Part shown: positions 17,055 to 26,106 of the stretch, one piece after another | How the letters are laid out: every line of letters starts with the position of its first letter | Numbering within the stretch: position 1 is the first letter of the stretch | Origin: Duganella sp. Root336D2 | Lineage (GTDB): Bacteria > Pseudomonadota > Gammaproteobacteria > Burkholderiales > Burkholderiaceae_D | Direction of reading: 5' to 3' | NCBI RefSeq assembly: GCF_001425005.1 | Contig: NZ_LMDB01000039.1 | Coordinates: forward strand, 62,001-126,000 | Length of the DNA stretch: 64,000 nt | Notes under the pieces: generated by a model | Told to the model about the DNA's origin: nothing | Databases searched by the model: none | What the model saw: only the letters and a program-made list of their open reading frames with translations | Position numbers and translations under genes: made by a program

Positions 17055-18323
17055 TCACTCGGCCAACAGAAATGCTGAAGCCATGAAATTCTGTTCGCGC
17101 TCAGATATTTTTAGCGCCGTGGCCACTTTTCGCCACTGTCTGACAACATTCACACAATGCTTCATGATCGCGAACGCGTCATCATCAGCTACACGAAAGT
17201 AATGTGCTACCGAGAGCACGAGGTCGATGTCGAGTGCATTGTCACTCTCGCTAATGTTCAGTTTAAGGCCTGCCGATCCCGGTACGGGATTCATGTCATA
17301 CGCAGCGGATAGGCGCCAGCCTTGCCCGGGCTTCAGGATGAATCCATGATTGCGCAAGTGGTCATCCGTATTTGAAACCAGTACATTGAACAGAATCCTC
17401 GTCCAAAGCTCCTGCAGATCGGCATTCGTCTGCGCCCCATGATCGATTAATACCCGGGCCAGCTCCAAATAGCTGACGTCAGCATCGTCGCCATCGCTGT
17501 GGCCCGTGAGCGTCATTGCTGATGCAAAGTGCAGGCGACGCCCTTGGGCGGTGCGGTCAAAACGCCGAACCAGAAAGGTATGGCGGGAACTTGCGAACTG
17601 CCTGGCAAGGCTTGCCGGAACATTCAGTCCGCACTGCCGTGCCAAAGTCTGTACCACCAACTCCCAGGCGCCAACATTTCCCTCATCGCGTAAGCTCGGA
17701 AACTTTGCAATCCATAGACGTCCGTCCGGATCAATCACACTTGCTTTTGGTCGAGCGCCGCCAAGCGATCCTCCTGGCGCAATCAACATTCTCAACCACT
17801 CACTTCCTGCTGGCTCAGTATTATCGTGATCGCGTTCCAGGGCTGCCACTGCAGCCTCCAGCTCACGCAGCTGTACAAACGGCGGCGCGGCCACGTGCGA
17901 TCTGTTATCGAGAAAATCGCCATCATTTCCAATGCGGAATCGAAGACCTCCTACCCGAAATTCATCGTGAACGCCAAGAAGATAGTCGGACTCGACGAGC
18001 CGCCGCTTTGGGTCTTCGATGCCTGCACGCTGATCACGCTCCAAGCGGCGTTTCATCAACAGCCGCCCCCATCTGTCTGGACTCGCGTCAGCAAATATGC
18101 CGAAGGTCTGTCCATGAGCGGGATGCTGCCGCCCGTCATGGAAGCCCAGCCGCGGATCCAAAGAAACGCTCGCTATGTGCTGATTCGATAATGCATCCGA
18201 ATCAAACTCGAACTCAAAGACTTCGTTACCTCCCCCAGCGTGGGCATGCAACGTGCCCAACAGGCTCGGGTTGGGGAGAGGTTCCCAATCTGCGTAAACG
18301 GAGATGCTTTTGGTCACGGTCAA
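17055..18323 (-). CDS. HipA-family serine/threonine kinase toxin
   Basis: This 422-residue protein has the HipA fold signature: a Gly-rich loop GGSLGGARPK at residues 184-193, the ATP-binding lysine in WIAKFPS (K207), a catalytic segment SNTDDHLRNHGF at 317-328 and a metal-binding AYDMNP at 341-346. Characterised HipA proteins phosphorylate aminoacyl-tRNA synthetases or other targets and cause growth arrest when free of antitoxin. The likely start is a TTG overlapping the TGA stop of the antitoxin gene (TTGA), giving tight coupling; a GTG two codons later is an alternative. All catalytic motifs appear intact, so an active kinase is expected. Confidence 0.9.
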   Translation of the reverse strand: MTVTKSISVYADWEPLPNPSLLGTLHAHAGGGNEVFEFEFDSDALSNQHIASVSLDPRLGFHDGRQHPAHGQTFGIFADASPDRWGRLLMKRRLERDQRAGIEDPKRRLVESDYLLGVHDEFRVGGLRFRIGNDGDFLDNRSHVAAPPFVQLRELEAAVAALERDHDNTEPAGSEWLRMLIAPGGSLGGARPKASVIDPDGRLWIAKFPSLRDEGNVGAWELVVQTLARQCGLNVPASLARQFASSRHTFLVRRFDRTAQGRRLHFASAMTLTGHSDGDDADVSYLELARVLIDHGAQTNADLQELWTRILFNVLVSNTDDHLRNHGFILKPGQGWRLSAAYDMNPVPGSAGLKLNISESDNALDIDLVLSVAHYFRVADDDAFAIMKHCVNVVRQWRKVATALKISEREQNFMASAFLLAE

Positions 18324-19090
18324 TCGGCTTTCTTGCCAACTGGAGGAGAGGAGCTGATCAGGTCCGCTAACGATTCAGCGCTGGAAAAGCCGCCGCGTTC
18401 GATCCAGTTGCCGGCTGAAGCCGGACTCGAGGTTCCTGGGAAGGACTTATCAGCATCCTGCCTTGTCCTATTGGCGTTTTCCAGCGAAGCCGATTCCATG
18501 ATCTGCTTCACTCGATTACCGGGTGATTCGCTCAGCACTCTCTTGATCTGCTCGATGGGAAGCGTGGCAGACAATTTCTTTAACTGTTCGCTCGGTAACA
18601 GCTCCACGACTTCCTTCAATCTTGCGCTGGGCAACTGCTCATATACTTTGCGCAGTTGGCTAAGAGGCAGGCCATCCAGCTGTTCCCGTAGAGCTTCATT
18701 AGGCAGGGATGCAATGCGATTAGTGATCCGACTGCTCGCTGCGCCAGCGGCGGCATGCAGTCCCTCTTTGTCGCTATCCAGCTGTTCTCGCCTGCGTGAC
18801 TTTTTATGCAAGGGAATGTCCTGAAGCTCACGCCCTACGGCATCTGCCTTGGCAAGCAAGCCAAGATCGCCTTCAAGTCCCAACACCTGCATTACTGCAA
18901 GGTACGCCCCAATTGTCACACCAGAGCCCCCGTGCTCAACAGCGCGAAGCGTCATGGGCGCCATGCCTGCACGTTCAGCAACCTGCTTTGCTGTCAGCTT
19001 ACGGCGTAAGCGGGCTAGGCGCAGCCTCGCGCCGAATTCGCGCAGCAGCGCATCGGACGCAGGGAGCAATGATGAGATAGTTTTGGCCAT
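18320..19090 (-). CDS. HipB-like XRE antitoxin/repressor with a 12-residue repeat tail
   Basis: The 256-residue protein has an N-terminal helix-turn-helix of the XRE type (residues about 22-55, ending MTLRAVEHG) and a long C-terminal extension absent from short HipB proteins. Residues 129-200 form six consecutive 12-residue repeats that mostly start with LP and carry a basic pair near the middle. The last part is Ser-rich and low in structure. It lies upstream of and overlaps the HipA-like gene, which is the usual antitoxin-toxin order, and it probably represses its own promoter through the repeated AATAATGGCA sites upstream. The role of the repeats is unknown. Confidence 0.85.
   Translation of the reverse strand: MAKTISSLLPASDALLREFGARLRLARLRRKLTAKQVAERAGMAPMTLRAVEHGGSGVTIGAYLAVMQVLGLEGDLGLLAKADAVGRELQDIPLHKKSRRREQLDSDKEGLHAAAGAASSRITNRIASLPNEALREQLDGLPLSQLRKVYEQLPSARLKEVVELLPSEQLKKLSATLPIEQIKRVLSESPGNRVKQIMESASLENANRTRQDADKSFPGTSSPASAGNWIERGGFSSAESLADLISSSPPVGKKAD
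18491..18706 (-). repeat. Six 36-base coding units (12-residue protein repeats)
   Basis: The region codes for LPNEALREQLDG, LPLSQLRKVYEQ, LPSARLKEVVEL, LPSEQLKKLSAT, LPIEQIKRVLSE and SPGNRVKQIMES in direct succession. The period is exactly 12 residues, but the DNA units have diverged, so it is an old repeat maintained at protein level. Confidence 0.85.
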
Positions 19091-19092
19091 GA

Positions 19093-19210
19093 TGCCATTA
19101 TTCTAGCTTAAATCTCGGCTTATGCTCAAAATAATGGCATTACGTTGCCTTTAGCAGCGATTTAGCTAGTATTCCGTACGAAGAACAGAAGAAAAGCTAA
19201 AATAATGGCA
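19093..19210 (-). promoter_or_regulatory. Three-site operator upstream of the HipB-like gene
   Basis: The motif AATAATGGCA occurs at 19130-19139 and 19201-19210 and, inverted, at 19093-19102 (TGCCATTATT). Each copy is preceded by GCT and an A-rich spacer, so the common motif is about GCTnnAATAATGGCA. The inverted copy ends 2 bases upstream of the antitoxin ATG. This layout fits autorepression by the XRE antitoxin. Confidence 0.65.
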
Positions 19211-19251
19211 CATTAGGGCGAATAGCCTTTACTCCCGACCTCCCGAAATTG

Positions 19252-19290
19252 AAAAAGCCCCGCAACTTCAATGAGTTGCGGGGCTTTTTT
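19252..19290. terminator. Bidirectional intrinsic terminator after ssb
   Basis: A 16-base stem (AAAAAGCCCCGCAACT paired with AGTTGCGGGGCTTTTT) with a short loop and T-runs on both strands. It terminates ssb on the minus strand and separates it from the hip locus. Confidence 0.9.
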
Positions 19291-19312
19291 ACAACTAGCT
19301 CAGGGGCATGCG

Positions 19313-19816
19313 TCAGAACGGGATGTCGTCATCCATGTCCGAGAAGTTCGGCGCTGGGCGCGGTGCCGGGCGTGGTGCCGGAGCAGGTGCAGCTTGTGGA
19401 CGTGGAGCCTGGCGTGGAGCTGGTGCATCGTAGCCCATGTCATCGCCACCGCCCATGCCGCCACCCATGCCGCCGGCATCGCCACGGCCGCCCAGCATCT
19501 GCATGTTTTCAGCGATGATGTCGGTTGCGTACTTTTCGACGCCGTCTTTATCCGTGTATTTGCGGGTCTGCAGGCGGCCTTCCACGTAGACGGAAGAACC
19601 TTTTTTCAGGTACTGGCCGACGATTTCAGCCAGGCGGCCGAAGAAGGAAATACGGTGCCACTCGGTCAGCTCTTTCTGTTCGCCGGTGTTGCGGTCTTTC
19701 GAACGATACGAAGTAGCTACGGCGATGTTGGCAATCGCGTCACCGCTAGGCATGTAGCGGATTTCCGGATCGCGACCCAGATTGCCGACGATGATCACTT
19801 TGTTGACAGATGCCAT
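19313..19816 (-). CDS. ssb: Single-stranded DNA-binding protein
   Basis: The 167-residue protein begins [21 protein letters not shown], has the OB-fold core ([14 protein letters not shown], then [10 protein letters not shown]), a Gly/Pro-rich disordered linker from about residue 112 and the acidic tail DDDIPF used to bind partner repair proteins. The length is typical. A clear AGGAG lies 7 bases upstream of the ATG. SSB coats single-stranded DNA in replication, recombination and repair. It is two genes away from uvrA, a common neighbourhood in Burkholderiales. No LexA-like box is visible in its own upstream region. Confidence 0.98.
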   Translation of the reverse strand: MASVNKVIIVGNLGRDPEIRYMPSGDAIANIAVATSYRSKDRNTGEQKELTEWHRISFFGRLAEIVGQYLKKGSSVYVEGRLQTRKYTDKDGVEKYATDIIAENMQMLGGRGDAGGMGGGMGGGDDMGYDAPAPRQAPRPQAAPAPAPRPAPRPAPNFSDMDDDIPF

Positions 19817-19921
19817 TTATGAAACTCCTGAAGTGGAACGGGGGCTGTTTCCGACGGCCCCAAAACCACGGAGTTTACCCTAAATTAATATTCGCTCAAA
19901 TATAGCGGGACCTGACGCAGC

Positions 19922-21145
19922 TCAATTTGTTGTCGGGTTAGCCCGCGGCGGCTTCAGCAGACGGAGGGCGATCACCAGGGCGCAGGAAACCGCGCCGCAA
20001 CCGGCCAGGTACACCGTGTTGACGCCATGCTGGCCAGCCAATGCACCAGCCAGCGGGCCAGTCAGCCCCAGCGAAATATCGAGGAAGGCGACATAGGCAC
20101 CCATCGCCGCGCCGCGACTTTGCGGCGGGGTACGCTTGACTGCTTCCACGCCGAAACCAGGGAAGGCCAGCGAGTAGCCGAAGCCGGTCAGCGCGGCGCC
20201 GACGTACACCAGCATTGGCGCCGAGGCCTGCCAGATGCACAGCTGCCCGATCGCCTCTATCAGTACGCACACCAGGGCCACGCGCGCGCCGCCGATCTTG
20301 TCCGGCAGGTGGCCGAACAGCAGGCGTGCGCCGATGAAGGCGGCACCGAAGGCGGTGAACGCCAGCGACGGGCTGCCCCATTCCCTGGCGGTGAACAGCA
20401 GCGAGATAAAGGCGGTAATCACGCCGAAGCCGACGCTGGAGAACGCCAGCCCCATGCCCGGCCACCAGACCGCGCCCAGCACCTTGTAGAACGGGATGCG
20501 GCGCGCACTGGCAGGCGGCAGGCCCTCGATACCAGCCAGTACCACCAGCGCCAGTACCGGCGCCAGCATGCCGGCATACGCGATGCCCTGGAAGCCAGCC
20601 TGCTGGTACAGCGCCATCCCGGCCGGCGCACCGGCGGCATAGGCGCCATACATCGCAATGCCGACCCAGGCCATGACCTTGCCGGCGTTCTGCGGGCCGG
20701 CCAGGCCCACGCCCCAGCTCAAGGCGCCGGTCACGATCAGGCTTTCGGCTGCACCGAGAAGGATGCGGCCGGCGATCAGCACTGCGACCGATGCCTCGGG
20801 CTGCGCAACCATCGGGAGGGAGGCGAGGTAGACCAGCGCGGAGGCGACGGCCAGCACGAAGCCGGTCATCACGGCGCGTTTGGAACCGCGCGTGTCGCAC
20901 AATCCACCGGCCCAGGCACGCGTCAGCAGCGCCGCAACGAACTGGGCGCCGGCGACGACGCCGACCATCAAGGTGCTCAGGCCAAGGCGGTCATGCACGT
21001 GCAACGGCAGCGCCGGCAACGCGATGCCGATGGCCAGGAAGCTGGCGAACACCGCCAGCACGATAGGGAAAATCCTTGGGACGACATTGACGGCCGGCGG
21101 GACGGCTGCCGCAGCGGGAGAAGCAAAATCTTTAGGTGGGCTCAT
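19922..21145 (-). CDS. Major facilitator superfamily transporter
   Basis: The protein of about 407 residues has around twelve hydrophobic segments and an MFS motif A-like loop AGGLCDTRGSKRAVMTG after the second segment. It belongs to the DHA1-like drug or metabolite exporters, but the substrate cannot be read from sequence. The ATG at 21145 (MSPPKDF) is chosen because the reading frame extends upstream into the divergent tetR gene without resembling the family. It is divergently transcribed from the tetR gene at 21258, which probably controls it. Confidence 0.88.
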   Translation of the reverse strand: MSPPKDFASPAAAAVPPAVNVVPRIFPIVLAVFASFLAIGIALPALPLHVHDRLGLSTLMVGVVAGAQFVAALLTRAWAGGLCDTRGSKRAVMTGFVLAVASALVYLASLPMVAQPEASVAVLIAGRILLGAAESLIVTGALSWGVGLAGPQNAGKVMAWVGIAMYGAYAAGAPAGMALYQQAGFQGIAYAGMLAPVLALVVLAGIEGLPPASARRIPFYKVLGAVWWPGMGLAFSSVGFGVITAFISLLFTAREWGSPSLAFTAFGAAFIGARLLFGHLPDKIGGARVALVCVLIEAIGQLCIWQASAPMLVYVGAALTGFGYSLAFPGFGVEAVKRTPPQSRGAAMGAYVAFLDISLGLTGPLAGALAGQHGVNTVYLAGCGAVSCALVIALRLLKPPRANPTTN

Positions 21146-21257
21146 ACAGAATCTTTCATGGTTGACAATGAATTCCGGGAATGCGAGCATTTGCTCACAT
21201 ACAGCCAAAATTTTAGAATCAACAACATCCCGCGAAAACTCGCATTCAAAAGCGCCC
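21146..21257. promoter_or_regulatory. Divergent MFS/tetR promoter region with a short palindrome
   Basis: This 112-base AT-richer gap separates the two divergent starts. It contains a 12-base palindrome GAGCATTTGCTC at 21185-21196, a possible operator for the TetR-type regulator. The palindrome is short and the assignment is tentative. Confidence 0.4.
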
Positions 21258-21896
21258 ATGGTCGAGATCCCGCAACCCCGAAAAGCCCCGCGCCAGGCGC
21301 GCTCCCGAGCCACCGTCGAAGTGATCCTGGAGGCGACGGCTCGCATTTTTTCCGAGCACGGCTACGCCGGAACCAACACCAATTTGATCGCGGAGAAGGC
21401 AGGCATCAGCATCGGCTCGCTCTACCAGTACTTCAAAAACAAGGACACATTGATCGCGGCGCTGCACCAGCGCCACGCGGAACAGGTGCAGCAAACGGTG
21501 GAAGAAGTGCTGGCGCGGCCCTTCGATCCGACGCTGGCCGGGCATATCGGCGCCCTGGTGCAGGCGCTGCTGGCGGCCCACCTGCTGGAGCCGGAACTGC
21601 ACAAGATGCTGGAGCTGCAATTCCCCTATTTCGATGCGCCGCAGTCGGAAAACGAAGCCGACCAGGGCATCTTCAAGCGCGTGCGCGCGTTGCTGGAAGA
21701 TTGGCGAAGCGACATCGCGCCGCCCAACCTGGACCTGGCCACCTGGGTTGTCCTGCAAATCATGGAATCGATGGTGCACGCGGCCGTGATCGACGCGCCA
21801 GGCTTCGAAATGGCCGACATCGAGGCCTCGATCACCAGCGCCGTCATGGGTTACCTGACGTACCGCACAAATACTGGTAATATGTACAGTATTTGA
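21258..21896 (+). CDS. TetR-family transcriptional regulator
   Basis: The 212-residue protein has an N-terminal TetR helix-turn-helix (ILEATARIFSEHGYAGTNTN, then AEKAGISIGSLYQYFKNKD, residues about 18-62) and a helical ligand-binding domain. The start is the ATG at 21258; the open frame extends far upstream through the MFS gene but has no regulator-like sequence there. It is divergent from the MFS transporter and most likely represses it in the absence of a ligand. The end of the gene contains a LexA-type box that probably serves uvrA. Confidence 0.9.
   Translation: MVEIPQPRKAPRQARSRATVEVILEATARIFSEHGYAGTNTNLIAEKAGISIGSLYQYFKNKDTLIAALHQRHAEQVQQTVEEVLARPFDPTLAGHIGALVQALLAAHLLEPELHKMLELQFPYFDAPQSENEADQGIFKRVRALLEDWRSDIAPPNLDLATWVVLQIMESMVHAAVIDAPGFEMADIEASITSAVMGYLTYRTNTGNMYSI
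21874..21889 (+). promoter_or_regulatory. LexA-type SOS box upstream of uvrA
   Basis: The 16-base site CTGGTAATATGTACAG matches CTG-N10-CAG, and the flanks extend the palindrome to ATACTG...CAGTAT. It lies inside the last codons of tetR, about 90 bases before the uvrA start. The dinB box in this window has the same form. Confidence 0.75.
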
Positions 21897-21979
21897 CGCT
21901 GGGCTTGGTGTATCGAGGGCGCGGCGCAAGAATTCATTCGACGCTATAGTATCGGGCTGACCCCGAAAGGTACCCACGC

Positions 21980-24832
21980 ATGGAAGAGATCCGCATCCGC
22001 GGTGCGCGCACGCACAACCTGAAAAACATCAACCTCGACCTGCCACGCAACAAGCTGATCGTGATCACCGGCTTGTCCGGCTCCGGCAAGTCGTCGCTGG
22101 CGTTCGACACCCTGTACGCAGAAGGCCAGCGCCGCTATGTCGAATCGCTGTCGGCCTACGCGCGCCAGTTCCTGCAGCTGATGGAAAAGCCGGACGTGGA
22201 CATGATCGAGGGCCTGTCGCCGGCGATTTCCATCGAACAGAAGGCCACCTCGCACAACCCGCGTTCGACTGTCGGCACCGTGACCGAGATCCACGACTAC
22301 CTGCGCTTGCTGTACGCGCGCGTCGGCACCCCTTACTGCATCAACCACCCGGACCACGCGCTGGCCGCGCAGTCGGTATCGCAGATGGTGGACGCCGTGC
22401 TGGCCATGCCCGAAGGTACCAAACTGATGATCATGGCGCCGGTTGTGGCCAACCGCAAAGGCGAACACGCCGACCTGTTCGAGGCCATGCAGGCCCAGGG
22501 CTTCGTGCGCTTCCGCGTGCAGAGCGGCACCCACGACGCCAAGATCTATGAAGTGGACGAGCTGCCGAAGCTGAAGAAAACCGAGAAGCACACCATCGAC
22601 GTGGTAATCGACCGCGTAAAGGTGAATGCCGAAATCAAGCAGCGCCTGGCTGAGTCCTTCGAAACCGCGCTGCGCCTGGCCGACGGCCGCGCCGTCGCCT
22701 ACGAAATGGACACCGGCGCCGAGCACGTCTACTCGAACAAGTTCGCCTGCACCACCTGCGGCTACTCGCTGCAGGAACTGGAGCCGCGCCTGTTCTCCTT
22801 CAATAACCCGATGGGCGCCTGCCCTGAGTGCGATGGCCTGGGCCATATCGAATTCTTCGACCCGCGCCGCATCGTCGCCTTCCCCAACCTGTCGCTGGCT
22901 TCCGGCGCTGTGAAGGGCTGGGATCGCCGCAACCAGTTCTACTACTCGATGCTGGCAGCGCTGGCCGCGTACTACGATTTCGAACTCGACACGCCGTTCG
23001 AACAGCTGCCGGCGAAAGCGCAGGACGTGGTGCTGCACGGCTCCGGCAAGACCGCCATCCCGTTCACCTACATGAATGAGCGCGGCAAGGCCGTGGTCAA
23101 GGAACACACCTTCGAAGGCATCGTCAACAACCTGCAGCGCCGTTATCGCGAAACCGATTCGATGGCGGTGAAGGAAGAGCTGGCGAAGTTCATCAACGAG
23201 AAGAAGTGCCCGAGCTGCGAAGGCGCGCGCCTGCGCGTGGAAGCACGCCACGTGAAGATCGGCACCGGCAAGCAGGAACGCGCGATCTACCAGATCGCCG
23301 AGAAGCCGCTGCGCGATACCTTGTCATTCTTCGAGCAGCTGAAACTGAAGGGCGCGAAAAAAGACATCGCCGACCGCGTGATCAAGGAAATCGTCTCGCG
23401 CCTGACCTTCCTGAACAATGTGGGCCTGGATTACCTGTCGCTGGACCGCAGCGCCGACACCCTGTCGGGCGGCGAAGCCCAGCGTATCCGCCTTGCGTCG
23501 CAGATCGGCTCCGGCCTGACGGGCGTGATGTACGTGCTGGATGAGCCGTCCATCGGCCTGCACCAGCGCGATAACGACCGCCTGATCGACACCCTGAAGC
23601 ACCTGCGCGATATCGGCAACTCGGTGCTGGTGGTGGAGCATGATGAAGACGCCATCCGCACCGCCGACTACGTGGTCGATATGGGCAAGGGCGCCGGCGT
23701 GCATGGGGGCGACGTGATCGCTTCCGGCTCGCTGAAGGACATCCTGAAGTCGAAGGAATCGCTGACCGCGCAATACCTGAGCGGCAAGCTGAAAATTGAA
23801 GTGCCGAAAAAGCGCCACAAGGCCGACCCGCAGCGCCAGCTGACCATCACCGGCGCCACCGGCAACAACCTGAAAAAAGTTTCGCTCAGCCTGCCGGTCG
23901 GCCTGATGACTTGCGTGACCGGTGTTTCCGGTTCCGGCAAGTCGACCCTGGTCAACGACACCCTGTACCCGGCCCTGTCGCGCCACCTGTTCGGCTCCCA
24001 GACCGAACCGGCACCGCACGAATCGATCAGCGGCCTGGAACACTTCGACAAAGTGATCTCGGTCGACCAGGCGCCGATCGGCCGCACCCCGCGCTCGAAC
24101 CCGGCCACCTACACCGGCCTGTTCACGCCGATCCGCGACCTGTTTGCCACCGTGCCTGTCGCGAAAGAGCGCGGCTACTCGGCTGGCCGTTTCTCCTTCA
24201 ACGTCAAGGGCGGCCGCTGCGAAGCCTGCCAGGGCGATGGCGTGATCAAGGTCGAAATGCACTTCCTGCCGGACGTCTACGTACCTTGCGACGTCTGCCA
24301 CGGCAAGCGCTATAACCGCGAGACGCTGGAAGTCCACTACAAGGGCAAGAGCATCACCGAAGTGCTGGACATGACGGTGGAAGACGCGCACGAATTCTTC
24401 AAGGCCGTGCCGGTCATCGCGCGCAAACTGCAAACCCTGCTCGACGTGGGCCTGGGCTACATCAAGCTGGGCCAGAGCGCCACCACGCTGTCCGGCGGCG
24501 AGGCGCAGCGCGTCAAGCTGTCGCTGGAACTGTCCAAGCGCGACACGGGCCGCACGCTGTATATCCTGGACGAGCCGACCACCGGCCTGCACTTCCACGA
24601 TATCGACTTGCTGATGAAGGTGATCCACCGCCTGCGCGACCACGGCAACACCCTGGTCATCATCGAGCACAACCTCGACGTGATCAAGACTGCCGACTGG
24701 ATCGTCGACCTCGGTCCTGAAGGCGGCGCCGGCGGCGGCCAGATCATCGCCAGCGGCACGCCGGAAGAAGTGGCGGCCAACCCGGCCAGCGTGACCGGCA
24801 AGTACCTCGGCCCCCTGCTGAAGAAGAAGTAA
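21980..24832 (+). CDS. uvrA: Excinuclease ABC subunit A
   Basis: The 950-residue protein has two ABC ATPase modules. The first has Walker [13 protein letters not shown] near residue 31 and a signature [12 protein letters not shown] near 495; the second has [10 protein letters not shown] near 648 and [11 protein letters not shown] near 839. Two CxxC-CxxC zinc modules are present (CTTCGYS with CPEC, and CEACQGDG with CDVC). UvrA dimers scan DNA for bulky lesions and load UvrB in nucleotide excision repair. The length is normal. A GAAAGG box precedes the ATG, and a LexA-type box about 90 bases upstream suggests SOS control. The stop overlaps the next gene by one base (TAATG). Confidence 0.98.
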   Translation: MEEIRIRGARTHNLKNINLDLPRNKLIVITGLSGSGKSSLAFDTLYAEGQRRYVESLSAYARQFLQLMEKPDVDMIEGLSPAISIEQKATSHNPRSTVGTVTEIHDYLRLLYARVGTPYCINHPDHALAAQSVSQMVDAVLAMPEGTKLMIMAPVVANRKGEHADLFEAMQAQGFVRFRVQSGTHDAKIYEVDELPKLKKTEKHTIDVVIDRVKVNAEIKQRLAESFETALRLADGRAVAYEMDTGAEHVYSNKFACTTCGYSLQELEPRLFSFNNPMGACPECDGLGHIEFFDPRRIVAFPNLSLASGAVKGWDRRNQFYYSMLAALAAYYDFELDTPFEQLPAKAQDVVLHGSGKTAIPFTYMNERGKAVVKEHTFEGIVNNLQRRYRETDSMAVKEELAKFINEKKCPSCEGARLRVEARHVKIGTGKQERAIYQIAEKPLRDTLSFFEQLKLKGAKKDIADRVIKEIVSRLTFLNNVGLDYLSLDRSADTLSGGEAQRIRLASQIGSGLTGVMYVLDEPSIGLHQRDNDRLIDTLKHLRDIGNSVLVVEHDEDAIRTADYVVDMGKGAGVHGGDVIASGSLKDILKSKESLTAQYLSGKLKIEVPKKRHKADPQRQLTITGATGNNLKKVSLSLPVGLMTCVTGVSGSGKSTLVNDTLYPALSRHLFGSQTEPAPHESISGLEHFDKVISVDQAPIGRTPRSNPATYTGLFTPIRDLFATVPVAKERGYSAGRFSFNVKGGRCEACQGDGVIKVEMHFLPDVYVPCDVCHGKRYNRETLEVHYKGKSITEVLDMTVEDAHEFFKAVPVIARKLQTLLDVGLGYIKLGQSATTLSGGEAQRVKLSLELSKRDTGRTLYILDEPTTGLHFHDIDLLMKVIHRLRDHGNTLVIIEHNLDVIKTADWIVDLGPEGGAGGGQIIASGTPEEVAANPASVTGKYLGPLLKKK

Positions 24833-25299
24833 TGAGCCTGCATTCCGTCAAACACTTCCTGGCGCAACACGCGCCGGACCTGGAAGTCATCGAACTGGCG
24901 GAAAGCACCGCGACCGTGGCACTCGCCGCGGCCGCGCACGGCGTCGAGCCGGGGCAGATAGCCAAGACGCTGTCGCTGCGCATGAAGGAAGGCATTGTGC
25001 TGGTCGTCACGCGCGGCGATGCACGGCTGGACAACAAGAAGTTCAAGGCCCACTTCGGCGCCACCGCACGCATGCTGGGCGCGGATGAAGTGGAAGCGCT
25101 GACTGGCCACCCGGTTGGCGGCGTCTGTCCCTTCGGCCTGCCCGGGCCGATTCCCGTCTATTGCGATGTTTCGCTACGCGAGTACACGGAAGTGATCCCG
25201 GCGGGCGGCGCGATCAATGCCGCCGTGCGCATCTGCCCTGAACGCATGGCGACGCTGACTGGCGCGCAATGGATTGATGTCGCGCTGGCGCCAGCCTAG
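24832..25299 (+). CDS. YbaK/EbsC-type aminoacyl-tRNA deacylase
   Basis: The 155-residue single-domain protein has the YbaK/ProX editing fold, with KTLSLRM containing the conserved lysine near residue 45 and the loop GGVCPFGLPG near 97-106. Relatives hydrolyse misacylated tRNA such as Cys-tRNA(Pro) or Ala-tRNA(Pro). Which substrate this member uses cannot be decided here. Its ATG overlaps the uvrA stop by one base, so it is cotranscribed with uvrA, although no functional link is known. Confidence 0.88.
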   Translation: MSLHSVKHFLAQHAPDLEVIELAESTATVALAAAAHGVEPGQIAKTLSLRMKEGIVLVVTRGDARLDNKKFKAHFGATARMLGADEVEALTGHPVGGVCPFGLPGPIPVYCDVSLREYTEVIPAGGAINAAVRICPERMATLTGAQWIDVALAPA

Positions 25300-25309
25300 C
25301 TGCTGCATC

Positions 25310-26050
25310 CTACTCCTGCGGCAGCGGATACTGCTTGCCGTCGTAACGCAGCAGCTGGGTAGCAGGCTTCGTCTCCTTCTGGTTTGATTTGCGCGTGACG
25401 AGAAGATCCGCAAAGCCCTTGGTTCGCGTTGCAGCGATGCCGATGGTGTAGTCGAAACGCTCGATGTCAGGTTCAGGCGCGGGTTCGCCATCTTTTCCTG
25501 GTTCCCACTGCATTTCGCCCATATAGCTCCAGCGGGAAACCGGCATTTCGGAAAGCACCGGCCGGATCGCGGAGCCTTCGCGCACATACAAGGTGCGCAT
25601 TGGGCCGTAGCCGCCTTCCGCATAACGCGGCGAATACGTGTTGATATCGACGCCGAATGCGCGCAGGCCTGGCTGCAGTTGATAGCGCGCTGTATCGATC
25701 CTGATGCCGTCGACGTACCGCATGATGGCGTCTTCTTCGACGACACTCCAATTGCTGGCAACAACCCTGCCCTGCGCCCTGTCAAGCAGGGCGACAAGCA
25801 GCCGCTTGCCGTCTTGCTTCCCGCCTTCGTAGACGAAGACGCCAATGACGTACGGCTCCTTTCCGGGCCACGATTTGCAGGCGCTGGCAATGGCTGACTG
25901 TTCGTCTTCGCTGGCTTTGCGTTTTCCAGTCTCCTTCAGGAAAACGGCAGCCAGTTCAAGTTCCGGCTCGCTGCAGGCCTGGGATTCGGCCAGGGCCGGC
26001 AGCGCAATCATGGCCAGTACAGCCGTGCTCACGGCGCGCTTCAGGTTCAT
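25310..26050 (-). CDS. Exported protein of unknown function
   Basis: The 246-residue protein starts with a signal peptide (MNLKRAVSTAVLAMIALPALAES). The mature part is mixed alpha/beta with no motif that I recognise and contains a single Cys shortly after the cleavage site and another at about residue 58. It converges on the ybaK-like gene with 10 bases between stops. It is probably periplasmic. Confidence 0.75.
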   Translation of the reverse strand: MNLKRAVSTAVLAMIALPALAESQACSEPELELAAVFLKETGKRKASEDEQSAIASACKSWPGKEPYVIGVFVYEGGKQDGKRLLVALLDRAQGRVVASNWSVVEEDAIMRYVDGIRIDTARYQLQPGLRAFGVDINTYSPRYAEGGYGPMRTLYVREGSAIRPVLSEMPVSRWSYMGEMQWEPGKDGEPAPEPDIERFDYTIGIAATRTKGFADLLVTRKSNQKETKPATQLLRYDGKQYPLPQE

Positions 26051-26106
26051 GTCTATCCTCTACAAGAAAGTGCCTGTAAGGATAGACAATGCGCTCCCGG
26101 CTGTCA

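Noticed and set aside
18491-18706. The 36-base periodic coding units as a CRISPR-like array
   Set aside because: The units are coding, diverged at DNA level and have no spacers; the periodicity is in the protein. No CRISPR array was seen in the window.
20027-21880. Long plus-strand frames running through the MFS gene into tetR
   Set aside because: Only the part from 21258 resembles a TetR protein; the upstream part is antisense to the MFS transporter.
21944-24670. Long minus-strand open frames opposite uvrA
   Set aside because: They are antisense shadows of a fully conserved uvrA gene, with His/Val/Arg-rich low-complexity translations.
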